From positions 1 to 10,632 of the forward strand of contig CAMPBB010000009.1 of assembly GCA_946635125.1 (NCBI GenBank): a stretch of 10,632 bases of DNA, written 5' to 3'. Made by a program: the position numbers and the translations under genes. Origin of the DNA: an uncultured Clostridia bacterium (GTDB taxonomy: Bacteria; Bacillota; Clostridia; Christensenellales; UBA1242). This document shows positions 7,701-10,632 of this stretch, one piece after another (position 1 is the stretch's first letter; every line of letters begins with the position of its first letter). The notes beneath the pieces were generated by a model that had not been told where the DNA came from, ran no database searches, and saw only the letters and a program-made list of their open reading frames with translations.

Positions 7701-9166
7701 GAAGCATAAAATGTTAGTTTTGTTCCAGACAAACTTTCTCTCCAACCAGTTATTGTGAATGAGTTTAACTTTTCTCCATTCATGTTTGTGTTTTGAGAAA
7801 CCGTTATTGTTCTGGAATATGAATAAGCTGGCGTTCTGCCAACAACAATATTCAAACTGTTAAAGTTGCTTTCACTAATTAACACATATTTGCCATTTTG
7901 TTTTATGTATTTTCCGTAATATGCACTTTGACGAGTAAGCCCTTGGGTTTGCGGATTTAAAATTGTGTAAGAGCCATCTGGTTCATCCAAAAGATAAGCA
8001 TAGCTTATTCCATCGTTTGCTGGTTCAAGCCCTAAAGAAATTGTTGCCATTTCGTTGTTTTTGTTGTTAATGAAAACAATTTGTGAGTCAATGTCAGCTT
8101 TCTTGTAAGCCTTTGTTACGCCAAGAATAATGCCAACAGAATTCATATTCTCGTTTGTTACCAAAACATATTCAGTTTTTCCATCTTCAACCTTTTGAAC
8201 ATAAAAACCAACATAACCAGCAAGATTTATTGGCATCAAAACTTCTTCATAAAGTGTTTCAATTAAAACATCACTTGCAACACTATCAGTTTTGAAAACA
8301 CTCAAACTGCTGGAACTCAAACTTTCATAAACTGGAATTCTAAATCTTTTAACAAAAATGTTGTTTGTTTTGTCATCAACATTTTGTGTGCTAAACTCAA
8401 TTGCTGTGTAATCTGTTCCATCAGCATATTTCCCAGTCACGGTCATATTTTCTTTTAACGCATTTTCTGGGGCAGTTGCTTTTGTGCTGTAAACAATTTC
8501 ACCGCCGTCAGAATAACCCACAAGATTTTTAACGCCATAAGAAAGATTTGGTGTAACCGCCCCATTTGGTCCAAACTTAAAAATTTTGTTTGTAATCATG
8601 TGAAATGGTGTGTCTTCAAAAATTCCAATATTTGTTAAAACAATATTCTTGTTTTGGTCTTCACAAGTTTCAATGTTGTTTGCAAAATTCATTGTGGTGG
8701 CTTTTTCATCAACACGAACATAAAGTCTTTTGAAAAGATTTGAGTTTTCATCAGACACAAAATTAACATATGTGCTTGCTGAATCTGATGTTGCTCCATT
8801 TGCTTCCAAGAACACATGAGTCGCTTTTTCGTCTTCGTTATAATAATAACTAACTCCAACTTTTGCACTATCGCTGGATTCAGCGCTAATTGTTCTTAAA
8901 ACATTTTTTCCACCCTTTAAAACAGAAATTTTAAGTTCCGCTTTTCCAGCATTTGTTAAATTTCCATTTTCATCAAGCTCTTTTGTTAGCGACAAAAAAG
9001 CATTGCCATCAGCATCATAGGTTATCACTTTTTCAGTTGACACCAAGCTCATGTCAATAATCATTCCTTTTCTTGGGTTTCCACAAGAACCCAAAAACAT
9101 TGCCATAACAAAAACTGCTAGCAATGTTAAAACATATAAAAATGTTCTTCTAATTTTTGCCACCAT
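1..9166 (-). CDS. Giant surface lipoprotein with Ig-like and GLUG beta-helix regions (3' end outside window)
   Basis: One frame stays open from the ATG at 9166 to the left edge, giving 3055 full codons; the C-terminus is missing. The start is set by AGGAG six bases upstream and by the signal peptide that begins exactly there. Seen in order: lipoprotein signal (1-27, Cys28), beta-rich Ig-like segments (29 to about 1390), GLUG cap (about 1394-1446), ten GLUG units (1611 to about 1966), GLUG tail (2030 to about 2134), then more Ig-like segments to the edge. No catalytic motif was recognised. Family knowledge suggests a cell-surface adhesin or structural protein on the outer membrane face; the ligand is unknown. 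Six short YxGxY modules are scattered along it. Cysteines are few (about a dozen) and all tryptophans are TGG. No frameshift or internal stop was found. It is transcribed divergently from the two small genes at 9518-10577. Confidence 0.96.
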   Translation of the reverse strand, partial: MVAKIRRTFLYVLTLLAVFVMAMFLGSCGNPRKGMIIDMSLVSTEKVITYDADGNAFLSLTKELDENGNLTNAGKAELKISVLKGGKNVLRTISAESSDSAKVGVSYYYNEDEKATHVFLEANGATSDSASTYVNFVSDENSNLFKRLYVRVDEKATTMNFANNIETCEDQNKNIVLTNIGIFEDTPFHMITNKIFKFGPNGAVTPNLSYGVKNLVGYSDGGEIVYSTKATAPENALKENMTVTGKYADGTDYTAIEFSTQNVDDKTNNIFVKRFRIPVYESLSSSSLSVFKTDSVASDVLIETLYEEVLMPINLAGYVGFYVQKVEDGKTEYVLVTNENMNSVGIILGVTKAYKKADIDSQIVFINNKNNEMATISLGLEPANDGISYAYLLDEPDGSYTILNPQTQGLTRQSAYYGKYIKQNGKYVLISESNFNSLNIVVGRTPAYSYSRTITVSQNTNMNGEKLNSFTITGWRESLSGTKLTFYASYDGFLRDDDITVIPTAQKTILVKVVNLPTTLYVNDKGVSYTVVTNDDKTPKTSFGSLEEFWGEDGSGLYYYRAGENVNTYSYVLINKSYYSTTSKQIFVNGNWFDLDYSNLDGTPVFEEATQEIAVFDVNAEAQEQKLYVELGGFSRGYDGFYVYADSNELAKNGERYKNYVTILNALRLYQNGTPYVLMNEIDGVMNYTKLEFLSGTNLFISATTNTSLNGEIPIVVEAKHNSGKKLLRKIVLRFAQGIEEISATTTKVVDGTETEVEVTKEEGITLFIPANQDMNAQSLQSEIRLSVLPLGSATYTSLVDGKLQTYLSVSIDAGENKTIAEVGYVGDDGFVNNQINPDNLSFVVRGLKFGSTKVAVSAQNGAKFVFNVKVEEVVSNIVINADPSTIPANTFWDNKEVLGKQTLSSMMIPENVSNLVLNVSVFPENAKILNAERYYITQDEFVKINSESGDNSFLTKVFLNMTNDPSKEELTYLDGIDTTVDRNIIVNKNTNKKFTITTTQRNYEKEKNTTYVFVAFVYSDENGENKILYQTFDLTLYKAISKMVYKNGDVELTDVSLTLLANSSLGNNNPYLTSQMSTTLGVDISENGTNVDVSQVLWYYVDSDDSILTGGVQAQDGGIVAGRVKMLPVAETSQTTGRQKSVIGVFGGNSGVIVEDSWVPQDLKEAIASRQYTFIVGEEVLIESTALTAADNTSVTQKLRACVLDVNGVVHIVKFTITVQQTVLVEKLNVYDYDEDSGIYFETSQKMSVLPAGEDRLARQNSNQENDVDGTSQKEDINVSIQYSATLPTVPTLEYIMFDAIVDENGKWEIDESVSSRKTFSSSSVWLGYNEALNKYFVTPIGAGNTILYVIPRDQMIMLNEEITAANIKAVLGAIKNSAVIKEFHITVADGYKTYIRLSNQNDFEKLANNEEAWDKNYYVTNDIDISRANIGVIGTDKVPFSGKLVSMPIVRVENYNAFIVDGKTYYVTIEENAITGNSTIIIKDSESEQILIPEIENGKTVYTFDGANKYALVDEKLVKYSGEQVVEEIPIIRESKQTSILPTHTIYGIKLNDTTNGVSNIKTTEEKLYSYYGLFGVLAGNIERVDFRFDEVNLESVLDASSYSTTVYVGALAGKVLKAFESFKTYETIEGYYGKYVFVGSDPVEVNEQNASVLLEGWYDGLNKTYTRPAYFAPSLIGVQIQVKQFNSSLTSSGAVFTVYVGAIGQNGTGRIENIETNFVAQILAQSPQIKMTLGGFVGLNDAGFNSVYANTNIVLNSGCGNGFVVGGVVGENNGSISNISASGQIALNGTFSNEIFAVGGLCGFSTASISFSQSSVACQGGQYVGGLVGSMNGGLILGSSYSIYDGTQYGLFSYQNASAVGGLVGLLQSAQIEESYVMAYTSESNINLYGRNFVGGLVGEVQGNSSLKKCFVSAGINGAKVGGLVGRNNTQSGEILTIENTFVKGKIVSQADTNGVFVGGLLIGADEAGALSNISKTYVSAQSYKQEVLVLTPVLMDANGSFAPNCGVYVLNTSFKNSDNEKDYITALSLEEMRVQTEIEGTTFFKNPNMEALGFYQGIVYSQIATPTTVDAYVGHYVLIDSSYVLVDDENKNSLEITAGTTKAYDLNSGDDMAWTVGEQNDGEPILRGLFPTIPQNINALEKDDLPQGVYALSNNQVVVSLSDYYEANGNNLTMSLATLFKLQILPNKDGSIELVNSTEDELAISELRKIWINVSNTNSSVLETSLNNLYDLKLILSGNTGTSSITIKCAQNPQAQITLDVCVVEGFDDFKIFDSEQNYVTGEDGVITVNKNLVLVQERLSKALEVTYNQNKKIIDADGGVSIASTQVLNPLNLNAGFMIEFKEGYFAFNGDKFKQVLKNGNMIQRTQILQEFIDGSFDEEIIKSYYPTNNVKVTETEDYYLITIDDYNYAKINKKPSYNEIATPQNADDYVGKYVLSGDDYVLVTAGNASLLNITAGTTKAFTVTENETFVYAFVESLKNITIFAQSVGSEKEITVTKYYVFENASQKAPVLLSQNFKLFVKVYSGIQDLWVEGVDNLTDMGNLSPTGTFKSEITFNSDSNIDKEFGTNMKLFVLNTKTIHASNTVVYDEDGLNPQVFATIKSYYGKYIKFGDEFVLITEQNSSLSPDGLTLTVFDDGEELVFTYDAETKEKEIQPNHLNKFIPNVINTLNGNNEIVCQEFSFALMQSYYKTLNSVLVFRLEVENADEMKTITKSVYFKFSPEKATILPEEGVKHFTDADLEEGDGTMSSNYLTNSGVIPTDKILAGDYGLLQIVLEPEHGLFDSLTVTGTGSNGDKISFIQRVKEVITLKENDKVVNRTRYYLFDGVSQKENGEIVPQAVSNYYDGTVSLMLNTTKVFNLTSTISETTFNSKESWESAENEHKYYYLEKGNYIKVNSDNFKTDTSMFELVFGEKIIDNFDSLDGFFFKYEQNYIKINNLSYINESTRALKVTDEVFDYDGNIYLQTLIAKQTTTATNFVIDSQITYDGETKRYQKTLQVDTSVALSWGYDKTVENPDSFVIEAYIAKGTQNTGLHINQVGTFDSISNPE
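1277..1357 (-). repeat. YxGxY module 6 (residues 2604-2630)
   Basis: 'ATIKSYYGKYIKFGDEFVLI' followed by 'TEQNSSL'. It shares G-K-Y-[IV], G-D-[DE]-[FY]-V-L-[IV]-T and N-[AS]-S-L with module 5. The T-A-G-T-T-K-A ending is not seen; an acidic beta segment follows. Confidence 0.78.
1760..1894 (-). repeat. YxGxY module 5 (residues 2425-2469)
   Basis: Starts 'EIATP', core 'DYVGKYVLSGDDYVLV', then 'GNASLLNI' and 'TAGTTKAFTV'. It pairs with module 4 over its full length, so it defines the module ends: I-A-T-P at the front and I-T-A-G-T-T-K-A at the back. Confidence 0.85.
2360..2565 (-). other. BIG2-like segment after the beta-helix, residues about 2201-2269
   Basis: 'LILSGNTGTSSITIKCAQ' followed by 'AQITLDVCVVEGFDDFKIF' fits a late BIG2 turn with G-T-S-x-I-x-I and a closing strand, then the first strand of the next domain. 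Two cysteines in adjacent strands (KCAQ and DVCVV) could pair after export. The domain limits are approximate. Confidence 0.5.
2767..3079 (-). other. GLUG beta-helix tail, residues about 2030-2134, interrupted by a module
   Basis: 'ALSLEEMRVQ' (2030-2039) and 'MAWTVGEQNDGEPILRGL' (from 2116) match the usual close of GLUG proteins: an L-[ST]-x-E-x-M-x-x-Q helix, then W-x-[IV] and G-x-P-x-L. In relatives these are separated by roughly 20-30 residues. Here they are about 75 apart because module 4 (2066-2110) sits between them. Confidence 0.7.
2837..2971 (-). repeat. YxGxY module 4 (residues 2066-2110), inside the GLUG tail
   Basis: Starts 'QIATP', core 'AYVGHYVL', then 'SYVLV', 'ENKNSLEI' and 'TAGTTKAYDL'. 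It is the longest form together with module 5: the two align without gaps over 45 residues with 25 identities by my count. The shared residues often use different codons (for example ACT/ACA and GCC/GCT). Confidence 0.85.
3269..4336 (-). repeat. GLUG repeat array, ten units, residues 1611-1966
   Basis: VGGLVG-like hexads begin at residues 1611 (VGALAG), 1703 (VGAIGQ), 1736 (LGGFVG), 1768 (VGGVVG), 1801 (VGGLCG), 1827, 1863, 1897, 1924 (all VGGLVG) and 1961 (VGGLLI). Spacing is 26-37 residues except for the first gap of 92, which holds an extra module. Between the hexads are 'N-x-G-x-I-x-N'-like turns such as 'GENNGSISNI' and short strands with S and Q. This is the GLUG motif (Pfam PF07581), expected to form coils of a right-handed beta-helix in exposed adhesin-type proteins. 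Confidence 0.92.
4196..4270 (-). repeat. YxGxY module 3 (residues 1633-1657), inside the GLUG array
   Basis: Core 'GYYGKYVFVGSDPVEV' then 'NEQNASVLL'. The second aromatic is replaced by Pro, but Y-Y-G-K-Y-V, V-x-V and E-Q-N-[AS]-S are kept, as in module 6. It accounts for much of the 92-residue gap between the first and second GLUG units. Confidence 0.72.
4532..4828 (-). other. 99-residue insertion splitting the GLUG cap (residues 1447-1545)
   Basis: It lies exactly in frame between 'PFSGKL' and 'HTIYGI', which are normally a few residues apart. It contains two aromatic hairpin-like stretches, 'FIVDGKTYYVTIEENA' and 'VYTFDGANKYALVDEKL', related in style to the dispersed YxGxY modules. 'FDGANKY' could be a displaced remnant of the F-D-G-N-G-H turn, so the exact insertion ends are uncertain. 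Confidence 0.6.
4829..4985 (-). other. GLUG beta-helix entry cap, residues about 1394-1446
   Basis: The order of motifs is that of the segment which precedes GLUG repeats in many surface proteins: 'NDFEKLAN', then 'YYVTNDIDIS', then 'IGVIGT' and 'PFSGKL'. In relatives this runs straight on into an F-D-G-N-G-H-T-I turn. Here it stops at L1446 and resumes with 'HTIYGIKL' only at H1546. Confidence 0.75.
5097..5340 (-). other. Degenerate BIG2-like segment, residues about 1276-1357
   Basis: 'VTPIGAGNTILYVIPRD' near residue 1340 fits the late BIG2 pattern of a G-x-G-x-T turn followed by an alternating strand. The region before it is beta-rich with 'KWEIDESVSS'. It directly precedes the GLUG cap, after a linker 'VIKEFHITVADG'. 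The call rests on this one stretch. Confidence 0.5.
6548..6960 (-). other. BIG2-type Ig-like domain, residues about 736-873
   Basis: The end of the segment reads 'VVRGLKFGSTKVAVSAQNG' and then an alternating strand 'FVFNVKVEEV'. This is the usual BIG2 (bacterial Ig-like group 2) ending of the type V-x-G-L-K-x-G-x-T-x-[IV]-x-V followed by the last strand. The next segment starts 'SNIVINADPSTI', a normal first strand of a following domain. These domains usually act as spacers or binding arms of surface proteins. Confidence 0.7.
7817..7924 (-). repeat. YxGxY module 2 (residues 415-450)
   Basis: Core 'AYYGKYIKQNGKYVLI', then 'SNFNSLNI' and 'GRTPAY'. It aligns without gaps over 36 residues to module 5 with 14 identities by my count, including Y-G-K-Y, Y-V-L, N, L-N-I, G, T and A. 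Confidence 0.78.
8105..8218 (-). repeat. YxGxY module 1 (residues 317-354)
   Basis: Core 'GYVGFYV' then, after a slightly longer turn, 'EYVLVTNENMNSVGI' and the ending 'GVTKAY'. It matches module 4 most closely ('YVGHYV', 'YVLV', 'TTKAY'). It lies in the N-terminal Ig-like region. Confidence 0.75.
9083..9166 (-). other. Lipoprotein signal peptide and lipobox
   Basis: Residues 1-28 have a basic start (K4, R6, R7), a hydrophobic core from about F9 to L25, and L25-G26-S27-C28-G29 at the cleavage site. This fits export by Sec, lipidation on Cys28 and cleavage by signal peptidase II. Gly at -2 is less usual than Ala, Ser or Thr, but the position, length and the following polar stretch support the call. 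Gly at +2 does not suggest inner-membrane retention. Confidence 0.88.
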
Positions 9167-9170
9167 AATA

Positions 9171-9177
9171 AACTCCT
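9171..9177 (-). promoter_or_regulatory. Ribosome binding site of the giant lipoprotein gene
   Basis: AGGAGTT on the minus strand; AGGAG lies six bases before the ATG at 9166. It decides the start against the GTG that is the next codon. Confidence 0.9.
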
Positions 9178-9219
9178 ATTTTTTATAATGTGAATTTTGC
9201 ATATTTTTATAACACTTAA

Positions 9220-9249
9220 ATTTTAACAAATTTAGACTTTAAAAGTCAA
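9220..9249 (-). promoter_or_regulatory. Likely sigma-A promoter of the giant lipoprotein gene
   Basis: On the minus strand, TTGACT (9249-9244), an 18-base spacer and TAAAAT (9225-9220), with TGT directly before the -10 box (extended -10). Transcription would start near 9213, giving a leader of about 46 bases. In such AT-rich DNA chance -10 boxes are common, so the -35 box and the extended -10 carry the weight. Confidence 0.6.
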
Positions 9250-9251
9250 AA
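9231..9251. promoter_or_regulatory. Near-palindrome over the -35 box (possible operator)
   Basis: GACTTT-A-AAAGTC (9235-9247) is a perfect 6-bp inverted repeat around one base. Past one mismatch it continues by three more T/A pairs on each side. It covers the -35 box and part of the spacer of the giant gene's promoter, where a repressor would act. No regulator is encoded in view, so the role is inferred. Confidence 0.4.
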
Positions 9252-9264
9252 GAAATGAGCATAT

Positions 9265-9287
9265 TTATATATTTTTTAAATATATAA
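9265..9287. repeat. All-AT inverted repeat in the divergent control region
   Basis: Arms TTATATATTT (9265-9274) and AAATATATAA (9278-9287) are perfect 10-bp complements around TTT. It lies just upstream of the giant gene's -35 box. It could be an UP-like element, a protein site or only an AT-rich chance fold; the absence of G/C makes a terminator unlikely. Confidence 0.4.
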
Positions 9288-9460
9288 CACAAACTTAAAA
9301 CGCCGTTATTTAAAGGAAAAAACACAATTTTTTAACACTATTTTTCATTACTTTTTTGCAATAATTTTTGTTTGCTTGCTTTTGAACATAAAAAACAATG
9401 TTTTTATCATTTTTTTGTGGTTATTTTTTGCAAAACATTGCTTTTAAGTTTTCCTGCACC

Positions 9461-9489
9461 TTGACAAAAAATAATGGGCATGATAAAAT
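9461..9489 (+). promoter_or_regulatory. Near-consensus sigma-A promoter of the two-gene operon
   Basis: TTGACA (9461-9466), a 17-base spacer, TGA directly before the -10 (extended -10), and TAAAAT (9484-9489). The transcription start is expected near 9496. That leaves a leader of about 22 bases that just holds the ribosome site of the gene at 9518. This is the clearest promoter of the window. Confidence 0.85.
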
Positions 9490-9517
9490 AAAATTGGAAG
9501 ACGAAAGGAAAAATTTT

Positions 9518-9979
9518 ATGAAAAGTGAAGCAAAAGATTATGTTGAGTTATCAATAAACCAAAATGAAGAACTAAAAAAATATGGTTTTTTGGTTGTGAA
9601 CACCTATGAGGAAAATCAACAAAAACCCGTTTTTAAGTCAAGCAATGTTTTTCTTGTTGAATTTAACAGCAATCACAGCCTTATTGAAAAAATAAATTTT
9701 CAAGAAATTGTTGGCGATGGGAATGCAAGCAAAATTAAAAATTTTGTAAACACACAAAAAGGCGAAAACGAATTCACAACTCATCAAATTTTTTGGCACG
9801 CAAACACTTTTTTAACTGAATTAAAAAAATATAAAAAGTGGAATAACTCAAAACTTCCAATTCCACACCTTAAAAAAGAAGTTTCAAACAGAGCAGAACT
9901 TAAAACTTTTTGCAAAAAAGCAAACAACCTAATTTTTGAAGAATGCAAAATTGCAAATCAAAGAGCACTCACAATCTAA
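9518..9979 (+). CDS. Unrecognised 153-residue protein, first gene of a small operon
   Basis: I do not recognise a family. The start at 9518 has GAAAGG nine bases upstream and lies about 20 bases after the expected transcription start; an upstream in-frame ATG at 9398 would lie before the promoter. The protein is soluble-looking with no signal peptide or membrane segment, and lysine- and asparagine-rich. Residues 1-70 alternate strands and turns ('KKYGFLVVNTYEEN', 'SNVFLVEFNSNHS'). The second half has 'HQIFWHANTFLTELKKYKKW' and a basic helical end with two cysteines ('FCKKANNLIFEECKIAN'). TAA stop; the next gene begins 22 bases later on the same transcript, so the two products probably act together. 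Codon use is like that of the giant gene, with TGG for Trp. Confidence 0.85.
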   Translation: MKSEAKDYVELSINQNEELKKYGFLVVNTYEENQQKPVFKSSNVFLVEFNSNHSLIEKINFQEIVGDGNASKIKNFVNTQKGENEFTTHQIFWHANTFLTELKKYKKWNNSKLPIPHLKKEVSNRAELKTFCKKANNLIFEECKIANQRALTI

Positions 9980-9990
9980 CAGCAAAAGCA

Positions 9991-9996
9991 AAGGAG
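9991..9996 (+). promoter_or_regulatory. Ribosome binding site that decides the start of the second operon gene
   Basis: AAGGAG five bases before the ATG at 10002. No comparable site precedes the in-frame ATG at 9936. Confidence 0.85.
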
Positions 9997-10001
9997 CAAA
10001 T

Positions 10002-10577
10002 ATGACAATTGTGGACGATATAAAACAAAGACAAGAAAAAAGATATTACATCATAAAAGACTATGTTGTTGGGAAACTTTACATCACAACAGACAAAGCA
10101 GCAAACATTTTGTTTGGAGAACTGCTAACAGACAATGAGTCCAAACAAATAACAAACCTAGATTATCTCACCACACTTGGCATAAAACAACAAATTGTGT
10201 TTTGTGGAAAAAACAACGATTCAGCACTTTTGGTGGGAGACAAAAGTTTGGATCAAACAAATAAGCAAACACAATCTCTTGTTTTGGAATTAAAGAAAGC
10301 TTTTAGAGAAATCACACAAGGAATTGATTACAGCATTCGAAGAAAAACAAAAGAAGAAATTGAAAGCGGAAAAACAATTAGAGTTGTTGGAATTTACAAC
10401 AGCCTTGGTAATGCAAAAGAGGGTTACGCTTTAATTCGCCAAAAAGAAAAAGAAAAAGGCATTTTGGAATTTGAAGAAAACGAAAGAGTTTTCATAAAAT
10501 ACCCCCACTCACAAATTCCAAAAAACTTTTGTGGAAAAGTTTTGCCCTCAACAAAAACAACAAGAGAATTAACATAA
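10002..10577 (+). CDS. Unrecognised 191-residue protein, second gene of the operon
   Basis: I do not recognise a family. It starts at 10002 behind AAGGAG and ends with TAA just before the terminator. There is no signal peptide or membrane segment, so it is probably cytoplasmic. The N-terminal half is a beta/alpha-like stretch ('KRYYIIKDYVVGKLYITTDK', 'GIKQQIVFCGKNN', 'ALLVGD'). A charged helix follows ('ELKKAFREI'), then 'TIRVVGIYNSLGNAKEGYAL' and a lysine/glutamate-rich part. The C-terminus reads 'YPHSQIPKNFCGKVLPS'. It is co-transcribed with the 153-residue gene. A nucleic-acid or protein-binding role would be a guess from charge only, and I do not assign one. Confidence 0.87.
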   Translation: MTIVDDIKQRQEKRYYIIKDYVVGKLYITTDKAANILFGELLTDNESKQITNLDYLTTLGIKQQIVFCGKNNDSALLVGDKSLDQTNKQTQSLVLELKKAFREITQGIDYSIRRKTKEEIESGKTIRVVGIYNSLGNAKEGYALIRQKEKEKGILEFEENERVFIKYPHSQIPKNFCGKVLPSTKTTRELT

Positions 10578-10606
10578 AAAAATGCAACAACTTTTGTTGC
10601 ATTTTT
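10578..10606 (+). terminator. Rho-independent terminator of the operon
   Basis: A perfect 13-bp stem, AAAAATGCAACAA (10578-10590) with TTGTTGCATTTTT (10594-10606) around CTT. It begins inside the TAA stop and is followed by GTTTTATGTTTTTA. The A-run before and the T-run after make it possibly bidirectional. Confidence 0.9.
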
Positions 10607-10632
10607 GTTTTATGTTTTTAAACACACAAACA

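Larger units (their letters stand above)
6960..9082 (-). other. N-terminal beta-rich region of the lipoprotein, residues 29 to about 736
   Basis: No named domain was recognised with certainty. A strand-turn-strand pattern recurs: alternating V/I/F strands such as 'KRLYVRVDEKATTMNF' (about residue 148), 'VKRFRIPVYES' (about 270) and 'ILVKVVNLPTTLYV' (about 507). These look like the last strand of one Ig-like fold followed by the first strand of the next. Two YxGxY modules (317-354 and 415-450) lie inside. Weaker aromatic hairpins ('YSYVLINKSYY', 'YQNGTPYVLMNE') follow them. The Ig-like reading is inferred from pattern only. Confidence 0.5.
9167..9460. other. Divergent intergenic region
   Basis: This very AT-rich stretch of 294 bases separates the leftward giant gene from the rightward operon promoter. 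It holds the leftward ribosome site and promoter, the near-palindrome and the AT inverted repeat, all listed separately. From about 9300 to 9460 I see no gene, RNA or clear site; the open frame entering from 9398 is discussed under rejected items. Confidence 0.75.

Noticed and set aside
1..9166. The giant gene as several genes or a decayed pseudogene
   Set aside because: The frame read from 9166 stays in register to base 1 with coherent protein features throughout, and no internal ribosome site with a start was needed.
9398..9979. A longer version of the first operon gene starting at ATG 9398 (193 residues, with a hydrophobic N-terminus that resembles a signal peptide)
   Set aside because: The near-consensus promoter at 9461-9489 lies inside this extension, the 9398 ATG has no ribosome site, and the 9518 ATG has one.
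9936..10577. A longer version of the second operon gene starting at ATG 9936
   Set aside because: It would overlap the previous gene by 44 bases and has no good ribosome site, while ATG 10002 has AAGGAG at ideal spacing.
1..10577. A Mollicutes-type code with TGA as tryptophan, suggested by the AT-rich composition
   Set aside because: All tryptophan positions I read are TGG and no in-frame TGA occurs in any of the three genes.

Overview
The window is AT-rich (about one third G+C by eye) and looks like a low-G+C Gram-positive bacterium (Bacillota or a relative), probably an uncultured or gut-type lineage. The reasons are strong AGGAG/AAGGAG ribosome sites, sigma-A promoters with extended -10 elements, A/T-ending codons and a lipobox signal peptide. 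All tryptophans I read in the three genes are TGG, no in-frame TGA occurs and both visible stops are TAA, so nothing points to a reassigned code. The taxon is an inference.

Almost the whole window (9166 down to 1, minus strand) is one uninterrupted reading frame that runs off the left edge: at least 3055 residues. It starts with a lipoprotein signal peptide (Cys28 after L-G-S), so the product should be a giant surface protein anchored to the outer face of the membrane. Reading from its N-terminus, residues 29 to about 1390 are a beta-rich string of Ig-like segments, at least one clearly of BIG2 type. Residues about 1394-2134 form a GLUG-type beta-helix: an entry cap with 'DFEKLA', 'DIDIS' and 'PFSG' motifs, ten VGGLVG-like units, and a tail ending 'GEPIL'. 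More Ig-like material follows to the edge. The C-terminus is not in view.

The most unusual feature is a small dispersed module (roughly 27-45 residues, core Y-[YV]-G-x-Y-[VI] ... V-L-[IV] ... N) that occurs six times along the protein. Two copies sit inside the GLUG scaffold where family members normally have no such segment. A third scaffold interruption, 99 residues long, splits the cap between 'PFSGKL' and 'HTIYGI'. The modules agree at protein level but not at codon level, so they are old and selected as protein.

A divergent intergenic region (9167-9460) separates this gene from a compact rightward operon. The region carries a likely promoter for the giant gene overlapped by a near-palindrome, and an all-AT inverted repeat. 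The operon has a near-consensus promoter (9461-9489), two small unrecognised genes (153 and 191 residues, 22 bases apart) and a strong terminator with a perfect 13-bp stem (10578-10606). Nothing in the sequence links the two small proteins functionally to the giant lipoprotein, apart from the shared control region.
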